Assembly (NCBI RefSeq): GCF_023072615.1
Contig: NZ_JAKNRW010000020.1
Coordinates: 1 to 64,000, forward strand
DNA from: Pseudomonas violetae
Lineage (GTDB): Bacteria > Pseudomonadota > Gammaproteobacteria > Pseudomonadales > Pseudomonadaceae
Direction of reading: 5' to 3'
Length of the DNA stretch: 64,000 nucleotides
Position numbers and translations under genes: made by a program
The notes under the pieces: generated by a model
Database searches by the model: none
Seen by the model: the letters and a program-made list of their open reading frames with translations, nothing else
What the model was told of the DNA's origin: nothing
Shown here: piece after piece, positions 52,414 to 61,054 of the stretch
Position numbering within the stretch: position 1 is the first letter of the stretch
Layout: each line of letters opens with the position of its first letter

Positions 52414-52472
52414 CAAGCGGCAAGTGAAGGCGCAAATGCCTTGGCTTGCGATTTGTCACTTGAAGCTTGCTG
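52414..52472. repeat. Imperfect inverted repeat between morA and glyA
   Basis: CAAGCGGCAAGTGA (52414-52427) is inverted as TCACTTGAAGCTTG (52457-52470), with 12 of 14 bases pairing. It belongs to the CAAGCTGCAAG-type intergenic repeats common in pseudomonads and might end the morA transcript. Confidence 0.5.
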
Positions 52473-52511
52473 CTCTTTTCATGTGCGATTGATTGGGCTT
52501 TAAGCTCCTGG

Positions 52512-55500
52512 TCAGTCGTGCATGAAAAGAGCCTCATGACTGAACTGCACCTCAAAACCGCTGGCAGGCATCGGTCGCCCGAACAAATACCCTTGAACCT
52601 CATCGCAACCATGCTCACGCAGGAAATCCAGCTGCTCCTGGGTTTCCACGCCCTCGGCGATCACCGCCAGATTAAGGCTGTGGGCCATGGCGATGATGGC
52701 CCGGGCAATCTGCGCGTCCTGTTCGCCGGACGGCAGGCCATCGACAAAGGTGCGGTCGATTTTCAGCACGTCGATTGGGAATTGCTTGAGGTAGTTGAGC
52801 GATGAATAACCGGTGCCGAAGTCGTCGACCGCGATGCTCAGGCCGAGATTTTTTAATCCGTCGAGGATCTGCATCGCCTCGCTGACTTCGCGCATCAGGA
52901 TACTTTCGGTCAGCTCCAACTCCAGGCACGCCGGGGGCAGGCCGGTGTCCCTGAGGATATTGGCGATACGCGTGCCTAATTGGCCATCGGAGAACTGCCG
53001 CGCCGAGATGTTCACTGACACTTTCGGTACGCGGACCTTGGCCTGGTGCCAGGTCTTGAGCTGTCGGCAGGCTTCGCTGATTACCCAGTCGCCGACATCC
53101 ACCACCAGGCCCAGCTCCTCGAGTACCGGAATGAAATCACCCGGCGGCACCAGTCCGCGTCGAGGGTGGCGCCAGCGCAACAAGGCTTCGGCGCCCGTCA
53201 GTCGTTTGCCGTCGCCGCTGAACTGCGGTTGGTAATACAACACGAATTCGTTTTGCTCCAGGGCATGACGCAAATCGCTCTCAAGTTCCAGGCGCTCCAG
53301 GGCGCTGGCGTTCATGTCCGCCTGATAGAACTGGAAGTTGTTCTTGCCGCGCTCCTTGGCGTGGTACATCGCCGTGTCGGCGTTTTTCATCAGCTGACTG
53401 AGCTCGTTGCCGTCTTGCGGGCTCAGGGCGATGCCGATACTGGCGGTGACGAAAAACTCCCGGCCTTCAAGTACGAACGGTTTCACCAGGCTGCCAAGAA
53501 TCTGTTCGGCGACATGAATCGCCCGGTTCAACGCCATCTCGCGGTTGACCCGCGGCTGCAGGAGCAAGGTGAACTCATCGCCACCCATGCGTGCCACGGT
53601 GTCGTCATCGTCCACGCAGCCGAGCAGGCGCGTGGCCATCTCCTTGAGCATGCGATCGCCGGCAGCGTGGCCCAGGGAGTCGTTGATTGGCTTGAACCGG
53701 TCGAGGTCGAGAAACATCAGCACCACCCAGCCTTTCTGCCGTTCCGCCGACTGCAGCGCCGTGTGCAGGCGATCCTGGAACAGGGTGCGGTTGGGCAGGT
53801 GAGTCAGGGCGTCGTAGTAGGCGAGGCGGTGGATTCGCTGTTCGCTGGCCTTGCGCTCGCTGATGTCGCTGAAGAAGCACACATAGCTGGCCAGGTCTCC
53901 TTCGTCATCCAGCACTGCGGTGATGCCTACCCAGGCCGGGTAGTGCTCACCATTACGCCGCTTGAGCCACACTTCGCCTTCCCAGGTGCTGTGCTGGTGG
54001 AGCTGTTTGAGCACGTAGCGCAGGTGCGCGTCCTGCTGCTCGTCCACGGTCAGCATGTTCGGTAACTGGTCGAGTACTTGTTCGACCGCGTAACCGCTCA
54101 CGCGGCTGAAGGCTTCGTTGGCCTGCACGATATAACCGGCGGGGTCTGTGATCAGGATCGCCGAGGTCGAGTGCTCGAACACCGTGGCCGCCATGCGCAG
54201 ATCTTTCTCGGCCCGGCGTTGCTGACTGATGTCGCGACCGACACCCAGCACGCCTTCGAAGGCTCCCTGTTCATCCCAGACCAGGACCAGGCGCAGCTCG
54301 ATGGGAATCTTGCGGCCGTCGGCGCGCAGGCAATCGAACAGGAACAGTTGGGTCTGCACCTGGTCGCGCAGTACCGACAGCATCTCGGGTTTGTTCAGCG
54401 CTTTGCCGACCCGGTCCATCAGGCTGTAGATGCCGGTGAGCTGTTGCGGGTTGGCAATGGTCGATTGCCAGCCATTCTGGAAAATCCATTCCACTTCGTA
54501 GCCCAGCACGGCGTGCACCGAGGGGCTGACGTAATTGAGTGCCATTGTGCTGTCGGTGGAAAAAATCACGTCGCTGATGCTTTCGGCGAGCATGCGGTAA
54601 CGCTGCTCACTGTCGCGCAGGGATTCGCTGGCTTCGATCTGCTCGGTGATGTCTTTGGCCACGCCGATGATGCGCGTCACTTGGTCGTGTTTGTCCCGTG
54701 CAAGGGCTTGTTCGCGCACCTCGAACCTGCGCCATTTGCCGTCCTGGTGGCGAAAGCGCAACTGGCATTGCATCAGTTGGCTATAGCCGCCCTGGCGCTG
54801 ATTCTGGCGCGACCGATGATAAAAGTCGGCATCATCGGGGTGCAGCAGGATTTCCCAGAAGTAATCGCCCATCTGGTGCAGTTCGGTGCGGTTGTAGCCA
54901 AGGGTCTGGCCCAGATGGTGGTTGCTGAAGATCATTCGCTGGCTGATGACGTCTTGCACGTACAGGTGATCTGGAACTGTGCGCACCACATCGGACCAGA
55001 AACCTTCACGCTCCAGCAATGACAGCTCGATCAGCTTGCGGCTGGTGATGTCGGTAATGCTCAGGATCACTGCTTTATAGTCTCCCTGATCTTCCGGCAG
55101 GCGCAGCACCAGCCACAAGTGCTGATCGCGGCCATTGTCGTCTTGCAGGTGGATCTCCAGTTCGAGCTGTTTTTGCTGCTGCAACACTGCCTCGAGTATC
55201 GGCGTACCGATGGCCGAGCCGTTCAGTGGGTTGCCGTCTATCAGTCGCTTCCAGGCCTGCTCCGGGGCATTGACTTCCAGCAACTGCAGGGCAACCAGGT
55301 TAACTTCGGTGATGCGCAATTCACGCAGCAGCTGCTCGCGCTGCGCCGGCACTGTCAGCCAGCTTTCCAGCTGTTCGGTGTTGTTGATGCGTGCCTTATC
55401 GAATTCACTCTTGAGCCCGGACAGATCCAGTACGCACAGGGCGACACCGGTGCCTTCGAAGATGTCCTGATAGCGTCGACGACCTTCATGCAGCTGGCGC

Positions 55501-56360
55501 TGGCGGCGGCGCATGCTAAGCAGCGCAATGAAAGGCAGCAGGGAAAAGGCCAGCCCGAGCAGGCATTTGCCGATGAATGCCGGCAACAGGTGCTCGATCA
55601 CGCGCTGGCGGTCGAACAATCCGCGCAGTTGCCAGTCGCTGCTGCTCAGGGGCACGGTCAATACGCTATTGGCCAGGTCTTCTGGCGTCAGTTCACTAGG
55701 TTCCGACAGCGGCACGGTGTTATCGCGGCTGACGATTTTCCGATTGATGCGGTTTTCCACCAGCCACAGCGGGCGGATGCCGGCTTCATTCTGCTTGGCC
55801 AGTGATGCGAAAAATGTCGGAGACAGGCGCAGTGCCCAGTAACCGCGGGTGCTGCCACTGGCCTGGTGCAGCAGCAGGTGGACCACCGAGCCATCGTCGG
55901 CATTGCTGAAATAGTGCGCCTGGGCGCGGCTGCGCTGAACCAGCCGGCTCAAGTAGTCGGCATCATTACTGTCCACGGCACTGTCGCTGAGCACTTTTCC
56001 AGACGGACTGAGCAGCGCCAGGCTGCGGACATCCGGCAACGACTGTTGGATTTTACGCAGCAGGGCCTGCTGTTCTTCGCCAGTCTGTGGTTGCTCGACG
56101 ATCGGTAGCAGGTTAAGGGCGATCTGCGCGTTCAGCGCCATGTTCAGGCTGACTTGCGAAGCCAGGTCGGCGGTGAAGTCGATGGTGTACTGACGCTGGT
56201 TTTTCTGAGTTTCGCGCAACTGGTCCAGCAGTTGCCAGAACAGCAGGGCCAGCAGCAGTAACACGAGTGTGGCCAGGGCGCCTTTCAACGTCCCGCGCAG
56301 GGGAGAGCCGGCCGCAGAACGGGCATCGCTCACAGAAGACGGTGGAGGCACGTTTGACAA
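52512..56360 (-). CDS. morA: Multi-sensor diguanylate cyclase/phosphodiesterase MorA
   Basis: The 1282-residue inner-membrane protein has TM1 (~25-45), a periplasmic sensor region (~46-258), TM2 (~260-283), several PAS/PAC domains (~295-830; LVVDVVRTVPDHLYV-type, SDVIFSTDSTMALNYV, STSAILITDPAGYIVQANEA), a GGDEF domain (~840-1000) with intact RMGGDEFTLL, and an EAL domain (~1015-1270) with GAEALLRW, DDFGTGYSSLNYLKQFP and AEGVET. Both c-di-GMP synthesis and breakdown motifs are intact. MorA controls motility and biofilm formation in P. putida and P. aeruginosa. The gene order with glyA supports the name. Confidence 0.9.
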   Translation of the reverse strand: MSNVPPPSSVSDARSAAGSPLRGTLKGALATLVLLLLALLFWQLLDQLRETQKNQRQYTIDFTADLASQVSLNMALNAQIALNLLPIVEQPQTGEEQQALLRKIQQSLPDVRSLALLSPSGKVLSDSAVDSNDADYLSRLVQRSRAQAHYFSNADDGSVVHLLLHQASGSTRGYWALRLSPTFFASLAKQNEAGIRPLWLVENRINRKIVSRDNTVPLSEPSELTPEDLANSVLTVPLSSSDWQLRGLFDRQRVIEHLLPAFIGKCLLGLAFSLLPFIALLSMRRRQRQLHEGRRRYQDIFEGTGVALCVLDLSGLKSEFDKARINNTEQLESWLTVPAQREQLLRELRITEVNLVALQLLEVNAPEQAWKRLIDGNPLNGSAIGTPILEAVLQQQKQLELEIHLQDDNGRDQHLWLVLRLPEDQGDYKAVILSITDITSRKLIELSLLEREGFWSDVVRTVPDHLYVQDVISQRMIFSNHHLGQTLGYNRTELHQMGDYFWEILLHPDDADFYHRSRQNQRQGGYSQLMQCQLRFRHQDGKWRRFEVREQALARDKHDQVTRIIGVAKDITEQIEASESLRDSEQRYRMLAESISDVIFSTDSTMALNYVSPSVHAVLGYEVEWIFQNGWQSTIANPQQLTGIYSLMDRVGKALNKPEMLSVLRDQVQTQLFLFDCLRADGRKIPIELRLVLVWDEQGAFEGVLGVGRDISQQRRAEKDLRMAATVFEHSTSAILITDPAGYIVQANEAFSRVSGYAVEQVLDQLPNMLTVDEQQDAHLRYVLKQLHQHSTWEGEVWLKRRNGEHYPAWVGITAVLDDEGDLASYVCFFSDISERKASEQRIHRLAYYDALTHLPNRTLFQDRLHTALQSAERQKGWVVLMFLDLDRFKPINDSLGHAAGDRMLKEMATRLLGCVDDDDTVARMGGDEFTLLLQPRVNREMALNRAIHVAEQILGSLVKPFVLEGREFFVTASIGIALSPQDGNELSQLMKNADTAMYHAKERGKNNFQFYQADMNASALERLELESDLRHALEQNEFVLYYQPQFSGDGKRLTGAEALLRWRHPRRGLVPPGDFIPVLEELGLVVDVGDWVISEACRQLKTWHQAKVRVPKVSVNISARQFSDGQLGTRIANILRDTGLPPACLELELTESILMREVSEAMQILDGLKNLGLSIAVDDFGTGYSSLNYLKQFPIDVLKIDRTFVDGLPSGEQDAQIARAIIAMAHSLNLAVIAEGVETQEQLDFLREHGCDEVQGYLFGRPMPASGFEVQFSHEALFMHD

Positions 56361-56648
56361 GCTATGTAATCCTGCGGTTGGGCTGGACTGGCGCGACGCG
56401 CACTATAAGCCGGACGCCCGGAGGGCGGCTAGCATGCCTTGAGTTGTGGCAAAGTGCCAGTCCCGCTCGGCTGGACTGCCACCCATCATTAAGGTAGCTT
56501 TACCGGTTACGTGGGAGCGTTCCAGCTCCTAGAATCAGACTTTCTTCAGCGCGCACGCATTGGTCCCTATCAAGCGGTCAGCGCGCACGGTCTGGCCGGG
56601 CCTCGCCCGCGCTCCAATCACTCATCTGTCACTGACCCAAGGTTCTCC

Positions 56649-58313
56649 ATGGCTCAATACGTCTTCACCATGCATCGGCTGGGAAAAGTTGTTCCGCCGA
56701 AGCGGGAAATCCTGAAAAACATTTCGCTGTCTTTTTTTCCGGGCGCCAAGATCGGCGTACTGGGCCTCAACGGTTCGGGTAAGTCCACGCTGCTGAAAAT
56801 CATGGCTGGCGTCGATACCGAATTCGAGGGCGAAGCCCGGCCGATGCCGGAATTGAACATCGGCTACCTGCCGCAGGAACCGATTCTGGATCCGACCAAG
56901 ACCGTGCGTGAAGTAGTCGAGGAAGCGGTCAGCGTGATCAAGAACGCCCAGGCTCGCCTGGACGAGGTCTACGCCGCTTACGCGGAGGAAGATGCCGACT
57001 TCGACAAACTGGCCGCCGAACAAGCCAAGCTTGAGGCGATCCTGCAGGCCAGCGACGGTCACAACCTGGAGCGTCAACTGGAAGTGGCGGCCGATGCGCT
57101 GCGTTTGCCAGCCTGGGACGCCAAGGTCGAATTCCTCTCAGGTGGTGAAAAACGACGTGTGGCCCTGTGCCGCCTGCTGTTGTCTGCCCCGGACATGTTG
57201 CTGCTGGACGAACCGACCAACCACCTGGACGCCGATTCTGTCGCCTGGCTGGAGCACTTCCTCCATGACTTCCCAGGCACCGTGGTAGCGATCACGCACG
57301 ACCGGTACTTCCTGGACAACGTGGCGGGCTGGATCCTCGAGCTCGACCGCGGCGCAGGAATTCCGTACGAAGGCAATTATTCCGGTTGGCTCGAAGCCAA
57401 GTCCGACCGTCTGGCGGCAGAGTCCAAGCAGCAGTCGGCGCATGAAAAAGCCATGAAGGAAGAACTGGAGTGGGTGCGCAAAGGCGCCAAGGCCCGCCAG
57501 TCCAAATCCAAGGCTCGTCTGCAACGCTTCGAAGAAATGCAGTCGCAGGAATTCCAGAAACGCAGCGAAACCAACGAGATCTACATCCCGGCCGGTCCGC
57601 GCCTGGGTGACAAGGTTATCGAATTCAAGAACGTCAGCAAGGGCTACGGCGATCGCGTGCTGATCGACAACCTGTCGTTCTCCATGCCTAAAGGCGCCAT
57701 CGTTGGCGTGATCGGCGGCAACGGCGCGGGTAAGTCCACGTTGTTCCGTATGTTGATGGGTAAGGAAGCTCCGGATTCGGGCTCCATCGAAGTGGGTGAA
57801 ACCGTGCAGCTTGCCTGCGTAGACCAGAGCCGTGAGGACCTGGATGGCAGCAAGACTGTCTTCCAGCAAATTTCCGACGGCTCCGACCAGATCCGCATCG
57901 GTAACTACGAGATTCCGTCGCGTACCTACGTCGGTCGCTTCAACTTCAAGGGCGGCGATCAGCAGAAGTTCGTCAAGGACTTGTCCGGTGGTGAGCGCGG
58001 TCGCTTGCACCTGGCACTGACCCTGAAAGAGGGCGGCAACGTCCTTCTGCTCGACGAACCGTCCAACGACCTCGACGTTGAAACCCTGCGTTCCCTGGAA
58101 GAAGCCTTGCTGGACTTCCCGGGCGCCGCCATTGTGATCTCTCACGATCGGTGGTTCCTTGACCGCGTCGCGACGCACATCCTGGCGTACGAAGACGACT
58201 CGCAAGCGGTGTTCTTCGAAGGTAACTACACCGAATACGAAGCCGATCGCAAAAAGCGTCTCGGCGAAGCGGCTGCCCAGCCGCATCGTGTGCGGCACAA
58301 GAAACTGGCCTGA
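56649..58313 (+). CDS. ettA: Energy-dependent translational throttle protein EttA
   Basis: The 554-residue ABC-F protein has two ATPase domains: Walker A GLNGSGKSTLLKIMAG and GGNGAGKSTLFRML, signature LSGGEKRRVAL and LSGGERGRLHLAL, and Walker B LLLDEPTNHLDAD and LLLDEPSNDLDVE. The linker (~245-315, ESKQQSAHEKAMKEELEWVR) is the P-site tRNA interaction motif, and the arm insertion of EttA is at ~95-135. It binds the ribosomal E site and gates translation by energy charge. The start MAQYVFTMHRLGKV at 56649 is chosen. Confidence 0.96.
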   Translation: MAQYVFTMHRLGKVVPPKREILKNISLSFFPGAKIGVLGLNGSGKSTLLKIMAGVDTEFEGEARPMPELNIGYLPQEPILDPTKTVREVVEEAVSVIKNAQARLDEVYAAYAEEDADFDKLAAEQAKLEAILQASDGHNLERQLEVAADALRLPAWDAKVEFLSGGEKRRVALCRLLLSAPDMLLLDEPTNHLDADSVAWLEHFLHDFPGTVVAITHDRYFLDNVAGWILELDRGAGIPYEGNYSGWLEAKSDRLAAESKQQSAHEKAMKEELEWVRKGAKARQSKSKARLQRFEEMQSQEFQKRSETNEIYIPAGPRLGDKVIEFKNVSKGYGDRVLIDNLSFSMPKGAIVGVIGGNGAGKSTLFRMLMGKEAPDSGSIEVGETVQLACVDQSREDLDGSKTVFQQISDGSDQIRIGNYEIPSRTYVGRFNFKGGDQQKFVKDLSGGERGRLHLALTLKEGGNVLLLDEPSNDLDVETLRSLEEALLDFPGAAIVISHDRWFLDRVATHILAYEDDSQAVFFEGNYTEYEADRKKRLGEAAAQPHRVRHKKLA

Positions 58314-58335
58314 TTCGGGGTTGGTTGCATGAAAG

Positions 58336-58364
58336 AACGGAGCCTTCAGGCTCCGTTTTTTTTT
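58336..58364 (+). terminator. Terminator of ettA
   Basis: AACGGAGCCTTCAGGCTCCG followed by TTTTTTTTT is a strong stem (CGGAGCC/GGCTCCG) with a TCA loop and a nine-T run. Confidence 0.93.
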
Positions 58365-58685
58365 GCTCTGTTTTTCAGGGATACCGAGTGGAATTCATCG
58401 CCGGCAGGCCAGCTCCCACAAAGTTCTGTGCAGGCAATAAATCTCGATTCACCACCCATCCCCTGTGGGAGCTAGCCTGCTAGCGATGGTGGTGTAACTG
58501 TTGGTGCATTACGTCGAGTCGATCTCCCTATTCAGGTGCAAAATCGACCGAAAAACAGACTTATTTATATCCTGTGCACCATTTAATTTCATAAAGGCGA
58601 CATGTCGCGCTGTTCCTGTGCGCGATTCGTTTGTTAAAGTCCGGCTCAATCTCTCCAACGACAATAAATTTGCCGAGACTTTTCC
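58365..58685. other. ettA-gdhA intergenic region with REP pair
   Basis: A REP doublet, TCGCCGGCAGGCCAGCTCCC (about 58398-58417) and CCTGTGGGAGCTAGCCTGCT (58462-58481), is followed by AT-rich sequence (58500-58680) that should contain the gdhA promoter. No gene is seen. Confidence 0.6.
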
Positions 58686-60023
58686 ATGATCGAATCCGTT
58701 GAATCCTTCCTTTCCCGCCTGAAAAAACGTGACCCCGACCAGCCTGAGTTTCATCAGGCCGTTGAAGAAGTCTTGCGCAGCCTCTGGCCGTTTCTGGAAG
58801 CCAATCCCCACTACCTGACTTCCGGCATTCTGGAGCGCATCTGTGAGCCGGAGCGGGCGGTGGTGTTTCGTGTGTCCTGGGTTGACGATCACGGCAAGGT
58901 GCAGGTCAATCGCGGCTTCCGCATCCAAATGAACAGTGCCATCGGTCCGTATAAGGGCGGTCTGCGCTTCCATCCGTCGGTGAACCTGGGTGTACTGAAG
59001 TTCCTCGCGTTCGAACAGACTTTCAAGAATTCCCTGACCTCGTTGCCCATGGGCGGCGGCAAGGGTGGGTCGGACTTCGACCCCAAAGGCAAAAGCGATG
59101 CTGAAGTGATGCGCTTCTGCCAGTCCTTCATGAGCGAACTGTACCGGCACATCGGCGCAGACGTGGACGTGCCGGCCGGCGATATCGGCGTCGGTGCCCG
59201 GGAGATTGGGTTCCTGTTCGGTCAATACAAGCGCCTGAGCAACCAGTTCACCAGCGTGTTGACCGGCAAGGGACCGAGCTACGGAGGCAGCCTGATCCGT
59301 CCGGAGGCCACCGGTTTCGGCTGTGTCTACTTCGCCGAGGAAATGCTCAAGCGCAAAGGCCAAACCGTCGAAGGCAAGCGCGTGGCAATCTCGGGCTCTG
59401 GCAACGTGGCGCAGTACGCGGCACGCAAGGTCATGGACCTTGGCGGTCGAGTAGTCTCTCTGTCGGATTCCGAAGGCACGCTGTACTGCGAAGCCGGTTT
59501 GACTGAAGAGCAATGGCTGGCGGTACTGGAGCTGAAAAACCTCCAGCGCGGGCGAATCAGCGAGTTGGCTGCGCGCTTCGGCCTGGAGTTCCGCGCCGGG
59601 CACAACCCATGGGATCTGGCATGTGACATCGCACTGCCTTGCGCAACGCAGAATGAACTTGATGCCGAGGCCGCCCGCGCACTGCTGCGCAATGGCTGCG
59701 TCTGCGTGGCTGAAGGCGCCAACATGCCGACCACGCTGGAAGCCGTGGATTTGTTCATCGAGGCAGGCATTCTGTTCGCTCCGGGCAAGGCGTCCAACGC
59801 TGGCGGTGTCGCGGTGAGCGGGTTGGAAATGTCGCAGAACGCCATGCGCCTGCTGTGGACCGGCGGCGAGGTGGACAGCAAGCTGCACGCAATCATGCAG
59901 TCGATCCACCACGCCTGCGTGCACTACGGCGAGGAGAATGGCCGGATCAATTACGTCAAAGGCGCGAATATCGCCGGCTTCGTCAAAGTCGCCGATGCCA
60001 TGCTCGCCCAGGGCGTGGTTTAA
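58686..60023 (+). CDS. gdhA: NADP-specific glutamate dehydrogenase
   Basis: The 445-residue enzyme makes glutamate from 2-oxoglutarate and ammonium. It has the catalytic lysine loop LPMGGGKGGSDFDPKGKSDA, GPYKGGLRFHPSVNLGVLKF, the PAGDIGVGAREIGF segment and Rossmann motif VAISGSGNVAQYAARK. Length and lack of a C-terminal extension fit the hexameric NADP-dependent class. The stop overlaps the convergent Gre-like gene by four bases. Confidence 0.96.
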   Translation: MIESVESFLSRLKKRDPDQPEFHQAVEEVLRSLWPFLEANPHYLTSGILERICEPERAVVFRVSWVDDHGKVQVNRGFRIQMNSAIGPYKGGLRFHPSVNLGVLKFLAFEQTFKNSLTSLPMGGGKGGSDFDPKGKSDAEVMRFCQSFMSELYRHIGADVDVPAGDIGVGAREIGFLFGQYKRLSNQFTSVLTGKGPSYGGSLIRPEATGFGCVYFAEEMLKRKGQTVEGKRVAISGSGNVAQYAARKVMDLGGRVVSLSDSEGTLYCEAGLTEEQWLAVLELKNLQRGRISELAARFGLEFRAGHNPWDLACDIALPCATQNELDAEAARALLRNGCVCVAEGANMPTTLEAVDLFIEAGILFAPGKASNAGGVAVSGLEMSQNAMRLLWTGGEVDSKLHAIMQSIHHACVHYGEENGRINYVKGANIAGFVKVADAMLAQGVV

Positions 60024-60514
60024 GCCGGGCCGATGCGGATGATCTCGATCAGTTGATCGCCGGCCGGACGTTGCCACAGTACCTCTTCCCCGAGTTGCGC
60101 CCCAAGCAGCGCCCGGCCCAGCGGCGAGCCCCAGTTTATAAGGCCCGCCGGTGCATCAGCCTGATCCTCGCCCACCAGCTGGACAGTCTGTTCGGCGTTG
60201 TGCTCGTCGGCGAACGTCACCCGACTGCCAATCTGCACCTTGTGCGTCGAACTCGCAGGTGTTACCACCTGGGCGCTGAGCAGGCGCTGGTTGAAGTAGC
60301 GTAAATCCCGTTCGAGATCCGCCTGGCGCTGCTTGTCTGCCTGTTCTCCTCTGGCCGACTGGGCGCTGAGCTGCTGTTGCAGTTCGCCAACCTTGGCTTG
60401 CAGTTGGGTCAGTCCGGTGGGTGTGACGTAATTGGGCTGCGCGCTGACCTGCCGTTCGACAGGCTGATCGGCTTGCGCGGCGGCATTATCTTCATTGACG
60501 AAGGCGCGGCTCAT
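60020..60514 (-). CDS. GreA/GreB family transcription factor, divergent
   Basis: The 164-residue protein has a C-terminal FKBP-like Gre domain (KVQIGSRVTFADEHNAEQTV; INWGSPLGRALLGAQLGEEV) and an N-terminal coiled coil (LTQLQAKVGELQQQLSAQ...). The coil is about 15 residues shorter than in GreA, and the acidic tip of GreA (Asp41/Glu44 in GDLKENAEY) is replaced by ARGEQADKQ. An extra 30-residue N-terminal tail is present. It may bind the RNA polymerase secondary channel without normal cleavage activity (inference). Confidence 0.75.
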   Translation of the reverse strand: MSRAFVNEDNAAAQADQPVERQVSAQPNYVTPTGLTQLQAKVGELQQQLSAQSARGEQADKQRQADLERDLRYFNQRLLSAQVVTPASSTHKVQIGSRVTFADEHNAEQTVQLVGEDQADAPAGLINWGSPLGRALLGAQLGEEVLWQRPAGDQLIEIIRIGPA

Positions 60515-60584
60515 GGTTTTCTCCCGTTATAGGGTTTGGGCCATGGTCGCAGTCATTTAGTTTCGACGGATGCCCGTGGGCGAC

Positions 60585-60941
60585 TCATTGCGAGCGATAG
60601 GCGCGCGCTGCATCCCGGTCTTTCTGCTGTTGCCAGGCTTTGTCGCGATCATCCCAATGGTGACTGCGATAGTCTGCGCGATCCTGATTTTCCAGCATCG
60701 CCTGGCATTGGCGAAAGCCATCGCTCCAGCCTTCTGCGTAGTGCGGGTCCTTGAGGTATCTCGGAACGTTCTTGCGAAACTCTCCGGTGATCGCCCCCGC
60801 AGCCTGTCGGCCACTACTGCAGCCGTCGTCAAATCCATCAGCGAAAGCGGGGGGATAGCCCTTGGCGATCAGGTCTTCGTGGGTCGACTGGCAACCCGTG
60901 ATCAGCAGCACAACACTCAATGCACTCACACAACGCCACAT
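60585..60941 (-). CDS. Putative lipoprotein, 118 aa
   Basis: The N-terminus ALSVVLLITGCQS is a lipobox (LITGC, Cys17), so the mature protein is lipid-anchored, probably in the outer membrane because Gln and not Asp follows the Cys. The rest is hydrophilic with Gly-Phe-x-Asp-Gly patterns (FADGFDDGCSSGRQ, YAEGWSDGFRQCQ) and a charged C-terminus. Function is unknown; a similar repeated DGF pattern occurs in other small gamma-proteobacterial lipoproteins. Confidence 0.75.
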   Translation of the reverse strand: MWRCVSALSVVLLITGCQSTHEDLIAKGYPPAFADGFDDGCSSGRQAAGAITGEFRKNVPRYLKDPHYAEGWSDGFRQCQAMLENQDRADYRSHHWDDRDKAWQQQKDRDAARAYRSQ

Positions 60942-61054
60942 CTAGGACTCCCGGGCCGTGATACGGCCAATGATGGAAGTCTAGGTGTGGGTTCGTGAGC
61001 CAGGTGTGAAAGAAAGATCAAAAGATCGCGGCCCTTTGGGCGCAAGGTTGGGGC

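Noticed and set aside
52301..52511. Glycine riboswitch upstream of glyA
   Set aside because: The leader is short and holds an intergenic repeat instead of a recognisable tandem glycine aptamer.
57138..58298. 386-residue open frame antisense to ettA
   Set aside because: It overlaps the second ABC domain of EttA entirely and has no recognisable motif.
58509..60077. 522-residue open frame antisense to gdhA
   Set aside because: The opposite strand encodes a complete glutamate dehydrogenase with catalytic motifs. The antisense frame has no family resemblance and arises from GC-rich codon bias.
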